Source: Methylovirgula sp. 4M-Z18 (GTDB taxonomy: Bacteria > Pseudomonadota > Alphaproteobacteria > Rhizobiales > Beijerinckiaceae). Taken from it: a stretch of 64,000 bases of DNA. The first letter of the stretch is position 1. The number at the start of each line of letters is the position of its first letter. The DNA lies in assembly GCF_037890675.1 (NCBI RefSeq), contig NZ_CP149574.1:2204874-2268873 (forward strand). Reading direction: 5' to 3'. The notes under the pieces were generated by a model. That model was not told the DNA's origin. It did not search any database and saw only the letters and a program-made list of their open reading frames with translations. A program made the position numbers and the translations under genes. Below, in pieces: positions 30,291 to 37,954 of this stretch.

Positions 30291-32543
30291 CTATCCGAAA
30301 CTATTGTTCTTCGGGAAGCCCTTGGGCGGCAGGCGTCCAGCGTCGCCGCGATTGCCCAGCCAGTCGGCCAGATCCGCCTTGGCGACGTTGAAGGTGCGGC
30401 CGGCGGAATCCTTCCATGACAAGCCGTCGCCAAGGTCGAAAGCCTTGACGTCGGCCACGCCACCGTCCTTGTATTTTTGCAGCCGGACGCCCTTGCCGCG
30501 CCCCATTTCGGGGATCTGCGCCAGCGGAAAGATCAGCAATTTTCGATTCTCGCCGATGATCGCGACATGATCGCCCACGGCGGGAACACAGACGCGCAGC
30601 GTCACGTCCTTATCGACATTGAGCATCATGCGGCCCTTGCGCGTCGCCGAGGTCATGTCGTCCTGACCGACGATGAAGCCGCGCCCGTCGGATCCGGAAA
30701 TCAGCATTTTCACGCCGGCCTGATAGGGCATGACAAGGGCGACATCAGCCCCCTCGTCGAGCTCCGCCATCAGGCGGATCGGATCGCCGAAACCACGCCC
30801 GCCCGGCAGTTTCGAGGCGTCCAGCGTGTAGACTTTGCCGTTGGTGGCAAACACCAGGATTTTCGCCGTCGTCTCAGACAGGAACGAGACTTTGAGCGCA
30901 TCGTCGCCTTTGAACTGCAGCGACGACAGATCGCCTTGATGCCCCTTGAGCGCGCGGATCCAGCCCTTCTCCGACACGACGACCGTGATCGGCTCGCGCT
31001 CGATCATGGCCTCGGCCAGATCGATGTCGCTGCCCGCCGGCGCATCTTCGAAACTGGTGCGGCGCTTGCCGATCTTGGTTTCGGGTCCGTATTTTTTCCG
31101 CACCTCACGAATGTCGGACGACAGAACCTTCCATTGCATGGCGTCGCTCGCCAGCAACTTGTCGATCTGGTCGCGTTCGGCGATGAGCGCGTCGTTCTCC
31201 CGGCGCAACTCCATCTCTTCCAATCGGCGCAGCGAACGCAGACGGGTGTTCAGAATATATTCGGCCTGCACCTCGCTCAAGGCGAAGCGCGCTTTCAGCG
31301 CGTCCTTAGCATCGTCTTCTTCGCGAATGATGCGGATCACCTCGTCGAGATTGAGGAAGACGATGAGCATGCCGGCGAGCACTTCGAGCCGGTGTTCGAT
31401 CTCGGCGCGGCGATGGCGCGAGCGCCGCAGCAGCACCTCGCGGCGATGGTTGAGCCACTGCCACAATGCTTCCGGCAACCCGACGACGCGCGGCACGACG
31501 CCGTCGACGAGCACGTTCATATTCATCGAGATGCGGCTCTCAAGCTCGGTGAGCTTGAACACCGATTCCATCAACAAGGTCGGATCGACGGAGCGGTTGC
31601 GCGGCTCGATCACGACACGCACGTCCTCGGCCGACTCGTCGCGGATGTCCGCCACCAGAGGCAGCTTCCGCTCGTTGACGAGTTCGGCCATCTTCTCGAT
31701 CAACCGCGACTTCTGCACCATGTAAGGAATTTCGGTGACGACGATGTTCCACATGCCGCGGGCGCCGTCTTCCTTGTCCCAACGGGCGCGCAGGCGGAAG
31801 GCGCCGCGCCCGGTGCGGTAGGTCTCGGCAATCTCAGTCTTCGTGTCGACGATCACGCCGCCGGTGGGAAAATCCGGTCCCGGCACGAAATTCATCAGGC
31901 CTTCGGCATTGGTTTGCGGATGCTGGATCAGATAGAGCGCCGCATCGCACAATTCGGCGACGTTATGCGGCGGAATGGATGTCGCCATGCCGACCGCGAT
32001 GCCTTGGGAGCCGTTCGCGAGCAGGTTCGGGAATGCCGCCGGCAGAACGATCGGCTCCTGCGTCTCGCCGCTGTAATTGGGCCGAAAATCGATCGCGTCT
32101 TCGTCGATACCCTCGAGCAGCAACCGGGCCACGTCGGTCATGCGCGCTTCAGTGTAGCGGTAGGCGGCCGGATTATCGCCATCGATATTGCCGAAATTGC
32201 CCTGCCCGTCGACGAGCGGGTAGCGCGACGAGAAATCCTGCGCGAGCCGCACCAGGGCGTCATAGATCGCCTGGTCGCCGTGCGGATGGAACGAACCCAT
32301 CACGTCACCGACGATCTTGGCGCATTTCTTGAACGCCGTGCCGGGATCGAGCTTCAGGATCTGCATCCCGTAAAGGATGCGCCGGTGAACCGGCTTGAGG
32401 CCGTCGCGTGCGTCAGGCAAGGCCCGCCCCATGATGGTGGACAAGGCATAGGCAAGATAGCGCTCTTCGAGGGCGTCGCGCAGATTGACGTCATCGATGG
32501 TCTCACGCGGGGGCGATGGTGGATTCGTCGGGGTCTTGGCCAT
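30291..32543 (-). CDS. parC: DNA topoisomerase IV subunit A
   Basis: Breaks and rejoins DNA to decatenate replicated chromosomes, with ParE. The 750-residue protein opens with the GyrA/ParC winged-helix domain ([22 protein letters not shown]), has the active-site tyrosine in [10 protein letters not shown] (Tyr130) and the quinolone-pocket stretch [19 protein letters not shown]. The C-terminal beta-propeller lacks the GyrA-box (QRRGGKG), which favours ParC over GyrA. parE is not in the window. It follows a cytochrome b561 gene by 88 bp and precedes the AAA ATPase. Confidence 0.96.
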   Translation of the reverse strand: MAKTPTNPPSPPRETIDDVNLRDALEERYLAYALSTIMGRALPDARDGLKPVHRRILYGMQILKLDPGTAFKKCAKIVGDVMGSFHPHGDQAIYDALVRLAQDFSSRYPLVDGQGNFGNIDGDNPAAYRYTEARMTDVARLLLEGIDEDAIDFRPNYSGETQEPIVLPAAFPNLLANGSQGIAVGMATSIPPHNVAELCDAALYLIQHPQTNAEGLMNFVPGPDFPTGGVIVDTKTEIAETYRTGRGAFRLRARWDKEDGARGMWNIVVTEIPYMVQKSRLIEKMAELVNERKLPLVADIRDESAEDVRVVIEPRNRSVDPTLLMESVFKLTELESRISMNMNVLVDGVVPRVVGLPEALWQWLNHRREVLLRRSRHRRAEIEHRLEVLAGMLIVFLNLDEVIRIIREEDDAKDALKARFALSEVQAEYILNTRLRSLRRLEEMELRRENDALIAERDQIDKLLASDAMQWKVLSSDIREVRKKYGPETKIGKRRTSFEDAPAGSDIDLAEAMIEREPITVVVSEKGWIRALKGHQGDLSSLQFKGDDALKVSFLSETTAKILVFATNGKVYTLDASKLPGGRGFGDPIRLMAELDEGADVALVMPYQAGVKMLISGSDGRGFIVGQDDMTSATRKGRMMLNVDKDVTLRVCVPAVGDHVAIIGENRKLLIFPLAQIPEMGRGKGVRLQKYKDGGVADVKAFDLGDGLSWKDSAGRTFNVAKADLADWLGNRGDAGRLPPKGFPKNNSFG

Positions 32544-32631
32544 GACGCTCGCCTAAAGCATTGCCTGAGTCGCTGCAAGTTCCGGTTTTGTGCACGTTGG
32601 GGAAAAGCCCCGCGCCCGTGCCAAAACCGGA

Positions 32632-33210
32632 TCAGCGCCTGGAGGGCGGCAGCATACGGGCGAGAACGTCGTCCTTCTTAACGAACTGATGCCAAGCAAC
32701 AGCGAGAAGATGGACGCCCAGGACGACATAGATGATGTCGGCGCCCCAATGGTGGAAAAATCTGCCCCACATGGAGAGCGGCTGATCGCGGGGCACGAGG
32801 ACCGGCCAGTCAAAAAGACCGAACCATGGGACGGAATGGCCGCCGGCGGCGGAATAGAGATAGCCCGAAAGCGGCATCCCCAGCATCAGGCCATAGAGCA
32901 GGAAATGCGCCGCGCCGGCGGCTAAATGGTTCAACTTGCCGAGGGCCTGGCTGTAACGCGGGGCACCGACCGCCAAGCGATACAGGATACGGATGACGAC
33001 GAGAACCAACGCCGTCATGCCAAGCGATTTATGAATGTCCAGCAGCGCCATCCGCACAGGCGTTCCAGGCTGCAGATAGGCAGAGCAGTAGAACCCAATG
33101 GCAATGGCGACCAGAATGATTGCGGCCATCAGCCAGTGCAGCGCGCGCTGCACGGCGTCGTAATGCGATGCGGTAGAAACTGGTGCGGATTCGTTCGAAA
33201 GTGCGGACAT
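32632..33210 (-). CDS. cytochrome b561 family protein
   Basis: A 192-residue inner-membrane di-haem b-type cytochrome of the bacterial CybB group, which passes electrons between quinone and periplasmic acceptors such as superoxide. Four membrane helices are seen at about residues 22-44, 55-78, 94-118 and 152-175. Candidate haem ligands sit in RALHWLMA, LLDIHKSLG, and GVHLLAVAWHQF. The N-terminus before the first helix is short and polar. Neighbours give no hint of the partner; the gene sits in front of parC on the same strand. Confidence 0.88.
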   Translation of the reverse strand: MSALSNESAPVSTASHYDAVQRALHWLMAAIILVAIAIGFYCSAYLQPGTPVRMALLDIHKSLGMTALVLVVIRILYRLAVGAPRYSQALGKLNHLAAGAAHFLLYGLMLGMPLSGYLYSAAGGHSVPWFGLFDWPVLVPRDQPLSMWGRFFHHWGADIIYVVLGVHLLAVAWHQFVKKDDVLARMLPPSRR

Positions 33211-33540
33211 GGCAAGCCTGCTTCATAAATAAAGCCGCACAAGGAACTGAATTTGAGGCAAAAATTAGGACGCACCGCGTCTCGTGTCCCCAGTTGATCA
33301 CAAAGTCCGGCGCGGTGTGGGCCGCTGACACAATGCGAGTTTTTGGCCCCCGGCGCCATCCAGATAAGAATCGTTCGCGGCACTGCAAAAGCGCTGGATT
33401 TCGCACCTGCAGCAAGATAAAGCAGGCGCCAGTATCGCCCACGAGTCGTGTGCTGCAACGCACCGAACTTGCCCAGAATCCGTGAGACTGTTTCGACCAA
33501 TGGTTCCCGCCGGAGCCCTAAGCCGAAATCGAGATCTGCC

Positions 33541-33744
33541 ATGCTTAAGCTCAAACCCCTTCTTGGTCTTGCCGTCGGTCTCGCGTTGCTTGGCGGCCTC
33601 ACCTTCAGCCTGCAATCGTCGATCGGCTTGAGCGCACCCAAGCAGACTGCAGGCCAGTATTGCGGCATCAAAGTCGTCAATCTCGACCCGGGTTATGGCG
33701 CCGGCCGCGAGGAAATGCGCTACGTCTGCGACGACACGCCCTAA
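33541..33744 (+). CDS. small secreted hypothetical protein
   Basis: A 67-residue protein with an N-terminal hydrophobic segment (LLGLAVGLALLGGLTF) that could be a signal peptide or anchor, and a short mature region with two cysteines (QYCGIK ... RYVCDD) that could form a disulphide. An in-frame extension of 31 codons upstream is open but lacks a start with a ribosome site, and begins the hydrophobic part too late. Its stop overlaps the recO stop by four bases in convergent orientation. I do not recognise a family; the compact signal-plus-two-cysteine plan argues it is a real gene. Confidence 0.55.
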   Translation: MLKLKPLLGLAVGLALLGGLTFSLQSSIGLSAPKQTAGQYCGIKVVNLDPGYGAGREEMRYVCDDTP

Positions 33745-34466
33745 GACACAATAGCGGCAGCCATGAAGGCGCGCCGGGCATCGGCCATGGTGATACCGCG
33801 CGGACCGAACACATCGCGCTCCAGAAAATAGCCGGTCAGGGCAAAGCCGGCCGCAATATCCTCGACCGGCGGGTGGGCCTCCAGCACGGCACCTTTCAGG
33901 AAGCTCGGCAAGGGCAAGAGCCGCGCCTTATAGGGTTCACCGGCCTCCCGGCTGACCGCCCGGCCAGATTTCGGTGAAACGTAAATCAGATCCTCCGTCG
34001 CCCCCGTGGCGGCGCAGCGGCTGAGATCGATCCCGAAGCCAAGTTCGCTGAGCATGGCCAGTTCGAAAAGCACCATCAGGGGGGCGGCGATCTGCCTGTC
34101 GTCAAGATGATCGGCGACCAGCACCAATGTGTCGTACAGATCGGGGTGCGGATCGCGCTCGGGTAAGAGCCGTAGCAAATAGGCAAGGTGGGTTATACCG
34201 CTGAGCGCCTGCCGGCTGGCCAAAAACGTTCCAGCGCGCAATTTCGACCCCTCGATCGAATAGGTGCCGAGATGGTCTTCGAGCCGGGCCCACCAAACCG
34301 CCTCGACACCGTTGCCGGTCTGCAAAATCGGCAGCATGGTCTTTGAACGGCCCGACCGGACGACACCCAGATGCCGCCCATGGGCACGGGTCATGATTTC
34401 GAGAATGACGCTGCGTTCGCCGAATTTCTTGACGCCGATGATGATGCCCTCATCCCGCCATTCCAT
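33741..34466 (-). CDS. recO: DNA repair protein RecO
   Basis: Helps load RecA at gaps with RecF and RecR. The 241-residue protein has the N-terminal OB fold (MEWRDEGIIIGVKKFGERSVILEIMT) and the helical C-terminal domain. The zinc-binding four-cysteine cluster of some RecO proteins is reduced to a single cysteine (LSRCAATG), which I recall as usual for alphaproteobacterial RecO. It is the last gene of a tight leftward operon NYN-UDG-era-DUF1737-recO, with four bases between it and the preceding gene. Confidence 0.94.
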   Translation of the reverse strand: MEWRDEGIIIGVKKFGERSVILEIMTRAHGRHLGVVRSGRSKTMLPILQTGNGVEAVWWARLEDHLGTYSIEGSKLRAGTFLASRQALSGITHLAYLLRLLPERDPHPDLYDTLVLVADHLDDRQIAAPLMVLFELAMLSELGFGIDLSRCAATGATEDLIYVSPKSGRAVSREAGEPYKARLLPLPSFLKGAVLEAHPPVEDIAAGFALTGYFLERDVFGPRGITMADARRAFMAAAIVS

Positions 34467-34470
34467 CGTC

Positions 34471-34722
34471 TCATTGCTCGCCGAGTTTCATATCCTTGTC
34501 GTAGGCTACGCCAAAAACATCCTTGGTGATCGCCTGGCCGCAGATCGACCGCCCCTGCGCCGCATCGAACGTGAGCGACGGCGAACCGTAGAGAGACCAG
34601 CCCTTCGACAAAGCCTCCGTCACCCGATGACAAAAGCTCGCATCGTCGGGCCCGGTCAGGAAGCGATAGATCGTCAATGGCTTAGACGGCGACAAAGGTG
34701 AATCAGTCATTTCTAGCCCCAT
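34471..34722 (-). CDS. DUF1737 domain small protein
   Basis: An 83-residue cytosolic protein made almost wholly of a DUF1737 domain (LTIYRFLTGPDDASFCHRVTEALSKGW, then LYGSPSLTFD). The family has no known function. The ATG at 34722 shares its A with the TGA of era (TGATG), suggesting coupled translation; an ATG four codons later is an alternative start. It sits between era and recO, which are normally direct neighbours in related bacteria. Confidence 0.8.
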   Translation of the reverse strand: MGLEMTDSPLSPSKPLTIYRFLTGPDDASFCHRVTEALSKGWSLYGSPSLTFDAAQGRSICGQAITKDVFGVAYDKDMKLGEQ

Positions 34723-35621
34723 CAGTCCTTGGGAAATTCCAGACCCATTTCCCGGTAGCGCTCGGGATCGTCAACCCAATTTTCGCGCACTTTGACGAAC
34801 AGAAACAGATGGATGTTCTGTTCGGCGGCCTCGGCGATATCCTTGCGCGCGCTGGCGCCAATCGACTTGATCATCTGCCCCTTCTCACCGATGACGATTT
34901 TCTTGTGGGCGTCGCGCGTCACGTAGATCGTCTGCTCGACCCGCGCCGACCCGTCCGGCTGATCTTTCCACAGTTCCGTTTCGACATGGGCGTGATAGGG
35001 CAATTCGTCATGCAGCCGCTCGAAGATCTTTTCCCGAGTGATCTCGGCGGCAAGAGCGCGGAGCGGCGCGTCGGAAATCTGATCTTCGGGGTAAAGCCAG
35101 GGACCGGGCTTCACTAGTTGGCCTAAGCGCTCCAACACTTTGGCGACGCCATAGCCCTTGAGCGCGGAAATCATGAATGTCTCGGCGAAGGGGAGCTTGG
35201 CGTTGATCTGCTCGGCAAGGACCAGCAATCGCTCGCTCTCTATCGTGTCGATCTTGTTAAGAATAAGAACTTTCGGGGCCTTCAGCGCGGTGAGCTTGGC
35301 CAAAATCGTCTCGACTTCCTCATCCAGCCCGCGCCGTGCATCGACCAGAAGCGCGATCACGTCCGCATCGCCAGCGCCGCCCCAGGCGGATGTCACCATG
35401 GCGCGGTCAAGCCGGCGTTTGGGCGCAAAGATGCCGGGCGTATCGACGAAGATGATCTGCGACGATCCAGAAACGGCAATGCCGCGTACCAGATTGCGGG
35501 TCGTCTGCACCTTGCGCGAAACGATCGAAACCTTGGTCCCGACCAAGGCGTTCAGAAGCGTCGATTTTCCGGCGTTGGGCGCGCCGATCAGCGCGACAAA
35601 ACCACAGCGTGTCTCGGACAT
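34722..35621 (-). CDS. era: GTPase Era
   Basis: Binds GTP and the 3' end of 16S rRNA during 30S maturation. The 299-residue protein has G1 GAPNAGKS (residues 13-20), G3 DTPG in the segment FVDTPGIF, G4 NKID, and a C-terminal KH domain with VIGEKGQMIKSIG. The ATG at 35621 is preceded by AGGGA; a further 36 in-frame codons upstream overlap the uracil-DNA glycosylase gene and are rejected. rnc, the usual upstream neighbour, is missing here. Confidence 0.96.
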   Translation of the reverse strand: MSETRCGFVALIGAPNAGKSTLLNALVGTKVSIVSRKVQTTRNLVRGIAVSGSSQIIFVDTPGIFAPKRRLDRAMVTSAWGGAGDADVIALLVDARRGLDEEVETILAKLTALKAPKVLILNKIDTIESERLLVLAEQINAKLPFAETFMISALKGYGVAKVLERLGQLVKPGPWLYPEDQISDAPLRALAAEITREKIFERLHDELPYHAHVETELWKDQPDGSARVEQTIYVTRDAHKKIVIGEKGQMIKSIGASARKDIAEAAEQNIHLFLFVKVRENWVDDPERYREMGLEFPKD

Positions 35622-35629
35622 ATATTTCC

Positions 35630-36277
35630 CTAAAGACGATCCGAATCGAGGAAGGCGCACACCTCCGCAAAGACCTTGCGGAACATCTCGCGCGTCAAAA
35701 CACCCGTATTCGTATTGTAGCGTGAGCAATGGTAAGAGTCGAAAAGCGTCCGCGATCCGATTCCGTGCCGCGCTCCGTGGCCAAAAGGCGCGCGAGCCGG
35801 AATCGACCCGAGTGCCCGTACGGTGCTGTCATGGGCAATGCGCCCCAACGCGACAACGGCCCGCAATCGCGGCAAATCCTCTATCGTCGCCTGAAGAAAG
35901 GGCCGGCAGCCATTGATTTCCTGACTGGTCGGCTTGTTCTCAGGCGGCACGCAGCGCACGGCATTGGTGACAAGCGCATCGACGAGCAACAAGTCGTCGT
36001 CGGGACGCTCGTCGTAGACGCCACGGGCGAAACCAAAATCAAGAAGCGTCTCGTAGAGTAGATCGCCGGCCCAATCGCCGGTGAACGGCCGCCCGGTGCG
36101 ATTGGCGCCTTGCAAGCCCGGAGCCAAGCCGACAATTAAGAGTCGCGCGTCCGCGTCCCCGAACGAGGGTACCGGCGCATTGTGCCACAACGGCTCGCGT
36201 TGACGGGCGGCTTCACGAAATGCTTGGAGGCGCGGGCACAAGGGACAATCACGCCCAGGCCCTACAACGAGGTTCAT
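35630..36277 (-). CDS. uracil-DNA glycosylase, family 5 (UdgB type)
   Basis: Removes uracil, and in family 5 also hypoxanthine and other deaminated bases, from DNA. The 215-residue protein has the family motif 1 GLAPGLQGANRTGRPFTGD (no catalytic Asp/Asn at the family-1 position, as expected), and four cysteines suited to a 4Fe-4S cluster: Cys11 and Cys14 (DCPLC), Cys109 (AVRCVPP) and Cys124 (NGCRPF). Motif 3 is degenerate, YHCSRYNTNTG where HPSxxNxxTG is usual. It lies eight bases before era and ten after the NYN gene, in one operon. Confidence 0.9.
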   Translation of the reverse strand: MNLVVGPGRDCPLCPRLQAFREAARQREPLWHNAPVPSFGDADARLLIVGLAPGLQGANRTGRPFTGDWAGDLLYETLLDFGFARGVYDERPDDDLLLVDALVTNAVRCVPPENKPTSQEINGCRPFLQATIEDLPRLRAVVALGRIAHDSTVRALGSIPARAPFGHGARHGIGSRTLFDSYHCSRYNTNTGVLTREMFRKVFAEVCAFLDSDRL

Positions 36278-36287
36278 TTACGCTCGA

Positions 36288-36911
36288 TCAAGGTTCGAGC
36301 ATGTCGTCATGCGCGGGCGGCATAGGAATGCTCAGGCTCGGCCGGCGATCCTGGTAGCGCTGCTGTTGCGGCCGCTCCATACGCTCGCCGGGATCGCGCC
36401 CGACACGCTGCGACAGATGCACGAGATCGACGAATTCGTCGGCCTGACGGCGCAGCTCGTCCGCCACCATGGGCGGCTGGGTCGTAATGGTCGAGACGAC
36501 CGAGACCCGAACGCCCTTGCGCTGCAGCGCCTCGACGAGCGACCGAAAATCGCCGTCGCCGGAGAACAGCACGACATGATCGAGGTGGTCGGCCATTTCC
36601 ATGGCGTTCACCGCGAGTTCGATATCCATATTGCCCTTCACCTTGCGGCGGCCGAGCGAGTCGACGAACTCCTTGGCAGGCTTCGTGACCACGGAATAAC
36701 CGTTGTAATCGAGCCAATCGATCAGCGGGCGAATCGAAGAATATTCCTGATCCTCGACCAATGCAGTATAGTAAAACGCCCGGACAAGACGGCCTCGACC
36801 CTGAAATTCTTTCAGCAACCGCTTATAATCGATGTCGAACCCTAAGGACTTCGCCGTCGCGTAAAGATTTGCACCGTCAATGAAGAGGGCGATACGATCT
36901 TGGTCTGCCAT
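36288..36911 (-). CDS. NYN domain (LabA/DUF88-type) PIN-like protein
   Basis: A 207-residue protein with a NYN domain, a PIN-like metal-dependent RNase fold. The three acidic sites are visible: FIDGANLY (Asp12), KGNMDIELAVNAM, and LFSGDGDFRSLV. The region after about residue 165 is a polar, arginine/proline-rich tail without fold features. Members such as LabA act in regulation and some are RNases; the target here is unknown. It is the first gene of the leftward operon and faces rpoZ across a 484-bp gap, so its promoter lies just right of 36911. Confidence 0.9.
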   Translation of the reverse strand: MADQDRIALFIDGANLYATAKSLGFDIDYKRLLKEFQGRGRLVRAFYYTALVEDQEYSSIRPLIDWLDYNGYSVVTKPAKEFVDSLGRRKVKGNMDIELAVNAMEMADHLDHVVLFSGDGDFRSLVEALQRKGVRVSVVSTITTQPPMVADELRRQADEFVDLVHLSQRVGRDPGERMERPQQQRYQDRRPSLSIPMPPAHDDMLEP

Positions 36912-37395
36912 GTTATTTCTCTATCGTTCTAAAGGCACATCTCAAAACACAATCTGCGCGCGAGAACCCCGGGGAATCGGTGGATCGAAAACTATCTCAT
37001 AGCCCAATTCTTGCGTCAAAGTCCGTTATGAGTACGTGAGCATACGTCGTCGCAATCGACAGCCGACGCAGCCCCACACTCAAATAACATACAGACATAA
37101 AATTACGAGTCCCGGACACTGAGAATGGATTGCATCGCCGCACTACTGATATTGCTACGCCAATAAATTTTAAATCTATTAGATAGTGTGACTTGCATAA
37201 TGGCGGTTTTATGGTAGCGCGCTTGTCGTTTCCGCACCAAGGAAACATTGACAGATCCCACCACTTTATATATGTGGTCGCTGATGAAATTTCTGCCGAC
37301 AGAGCTAATTTATTGTTTTGTCTGGCTTTCCTATAGAGCCCAGCCTCTTGTTCTGAGCCCCAGAATCATCGCTTAACCCACGGGAGCTGCCATCC
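36912..37395. other. AT-richer divergent regulatory gap between the NYN gene and rpoZ
   Basis: This 484-bp stretch carries no credible gene: open frames are short and lack ribosome sites. It is visibly richer in A and T than its surroundings, with runs such as AATAAATTTTAAATC near 37161. A good TTGACA lies at 37248 near the right side. I looked for tmRNA-like or other structured RNA features and saw none that I could support. Confidence 0.5.
37248..37276 (+). promoter_or_regulatory. candidate sigma-70 promoter for rpoZ
   Basis: TTGACA at 37248-37253 is a perfect -35 element; an AT-rich segment (TTATATATG) begins 13-15 bases later and could supply the -10, although spacing to the best hexamer is shorter than 17. 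It would start transcription about 110-120 bases before rpoZ. Read by eye only. Confidence 0.4.
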
Positions 37396-37791
37396 ATGGC
37401 GCGCGTTACAGTAGAAGATTGCATTGATAAGGTCGAAAACCGTTTTGAGCTCGTGCTGATGGCCAGCCACCGGGCGCGGATGATTTCGTCCGGATCGCAA
37501 ATCACTGTCGATCGCGACAACGACAAGAATCCCGTCGTTGCCTTGCGCGAGATCGCCGACGAGACGCTGACGCCCGACGACCTGAAAGAGGACCTGATTC
37601 ACTCGCTGCAAAAGCACGTCGAGGTGGACGAGCCCGAGGCCGAGACGGTGCCCGCCTTGACGGCGGCTGCGACCGAAAGCGCCTCCGACCTTGCCGGCGA
37701 CGTTCAGTTCGACCGCATGACCGAAGAGGATTTGCTGCGCGGCCTCGAGGGCCTCGTTCCGCCAGCCGAGACGGACGACGAAGGCGAGTAA
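37396..37791 (+). CDS. rpoZ: DNA-directed RNA polymerase subunit omega
   Basis: Assembly chaperone for the beta' subunit of RNA polymerase and part of the ppGpp site 1 in proteobacteria. The N-terminal 60 residues hold the omega fold ([28 protein letters not shown]), with [11 protein letters not shown] after it. At 131 residues it is longer than the E. coli protein (91) because of an acidic, low-complexity C-terminal tail. A GGGAG ribosome site lies about 10 bases upstream. It stands directly before rsh, the ppGpp enzyme, but a terminator separates them. Confidence 0.96.
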   Translation: MARVTVEDCIDKVENRFELVLMASHRARMISSGSQITVDRDNDKNPVVALREIADETLTPDDLKEDLIHSLQKHVEVDEPEAETVPALTAAATESASDLAGDVQFDRMTEEDLLRGLEGLVPPAETDDEGE

Positions 37792-37821
37792 GCCGCACTT
37801 TCCCGCTTGCTGAAAATTCCG

Positions 37822-37850
37822 GCGCGGCCCGCAAGGTCGCGCTTTTTTTA
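37822..37850 (+). terminator. rho-independent terminator after rpoZ
   Basis: GCGCGGCC and GGTCGCGC form an 8-bp stem (one G-T pair) with a CGCAA loop, followed directly by seven T's. It lies 30 bases after the rpoZ stop and about 100 before rsh, so rsh must have its own promoter or depend on read-through. Confidence 0.8.
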
Positions 37851-37954
37851 TTGCGGCTTCAACTCCTTCTTGCGCGGCATCACGCAAGTTCTGATATTGA
37901 CGGTATGAACGACCGTCGAATCCCGCTCCGCTTGCTCAGGCTGGTTCCCTCCCC

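Noticed and set aside
30477..32681. 734-codon open frame antisense to parC
   Set aside because: Same shadow effect in GC-rich DNA; parC on the other strand is unmistakable.
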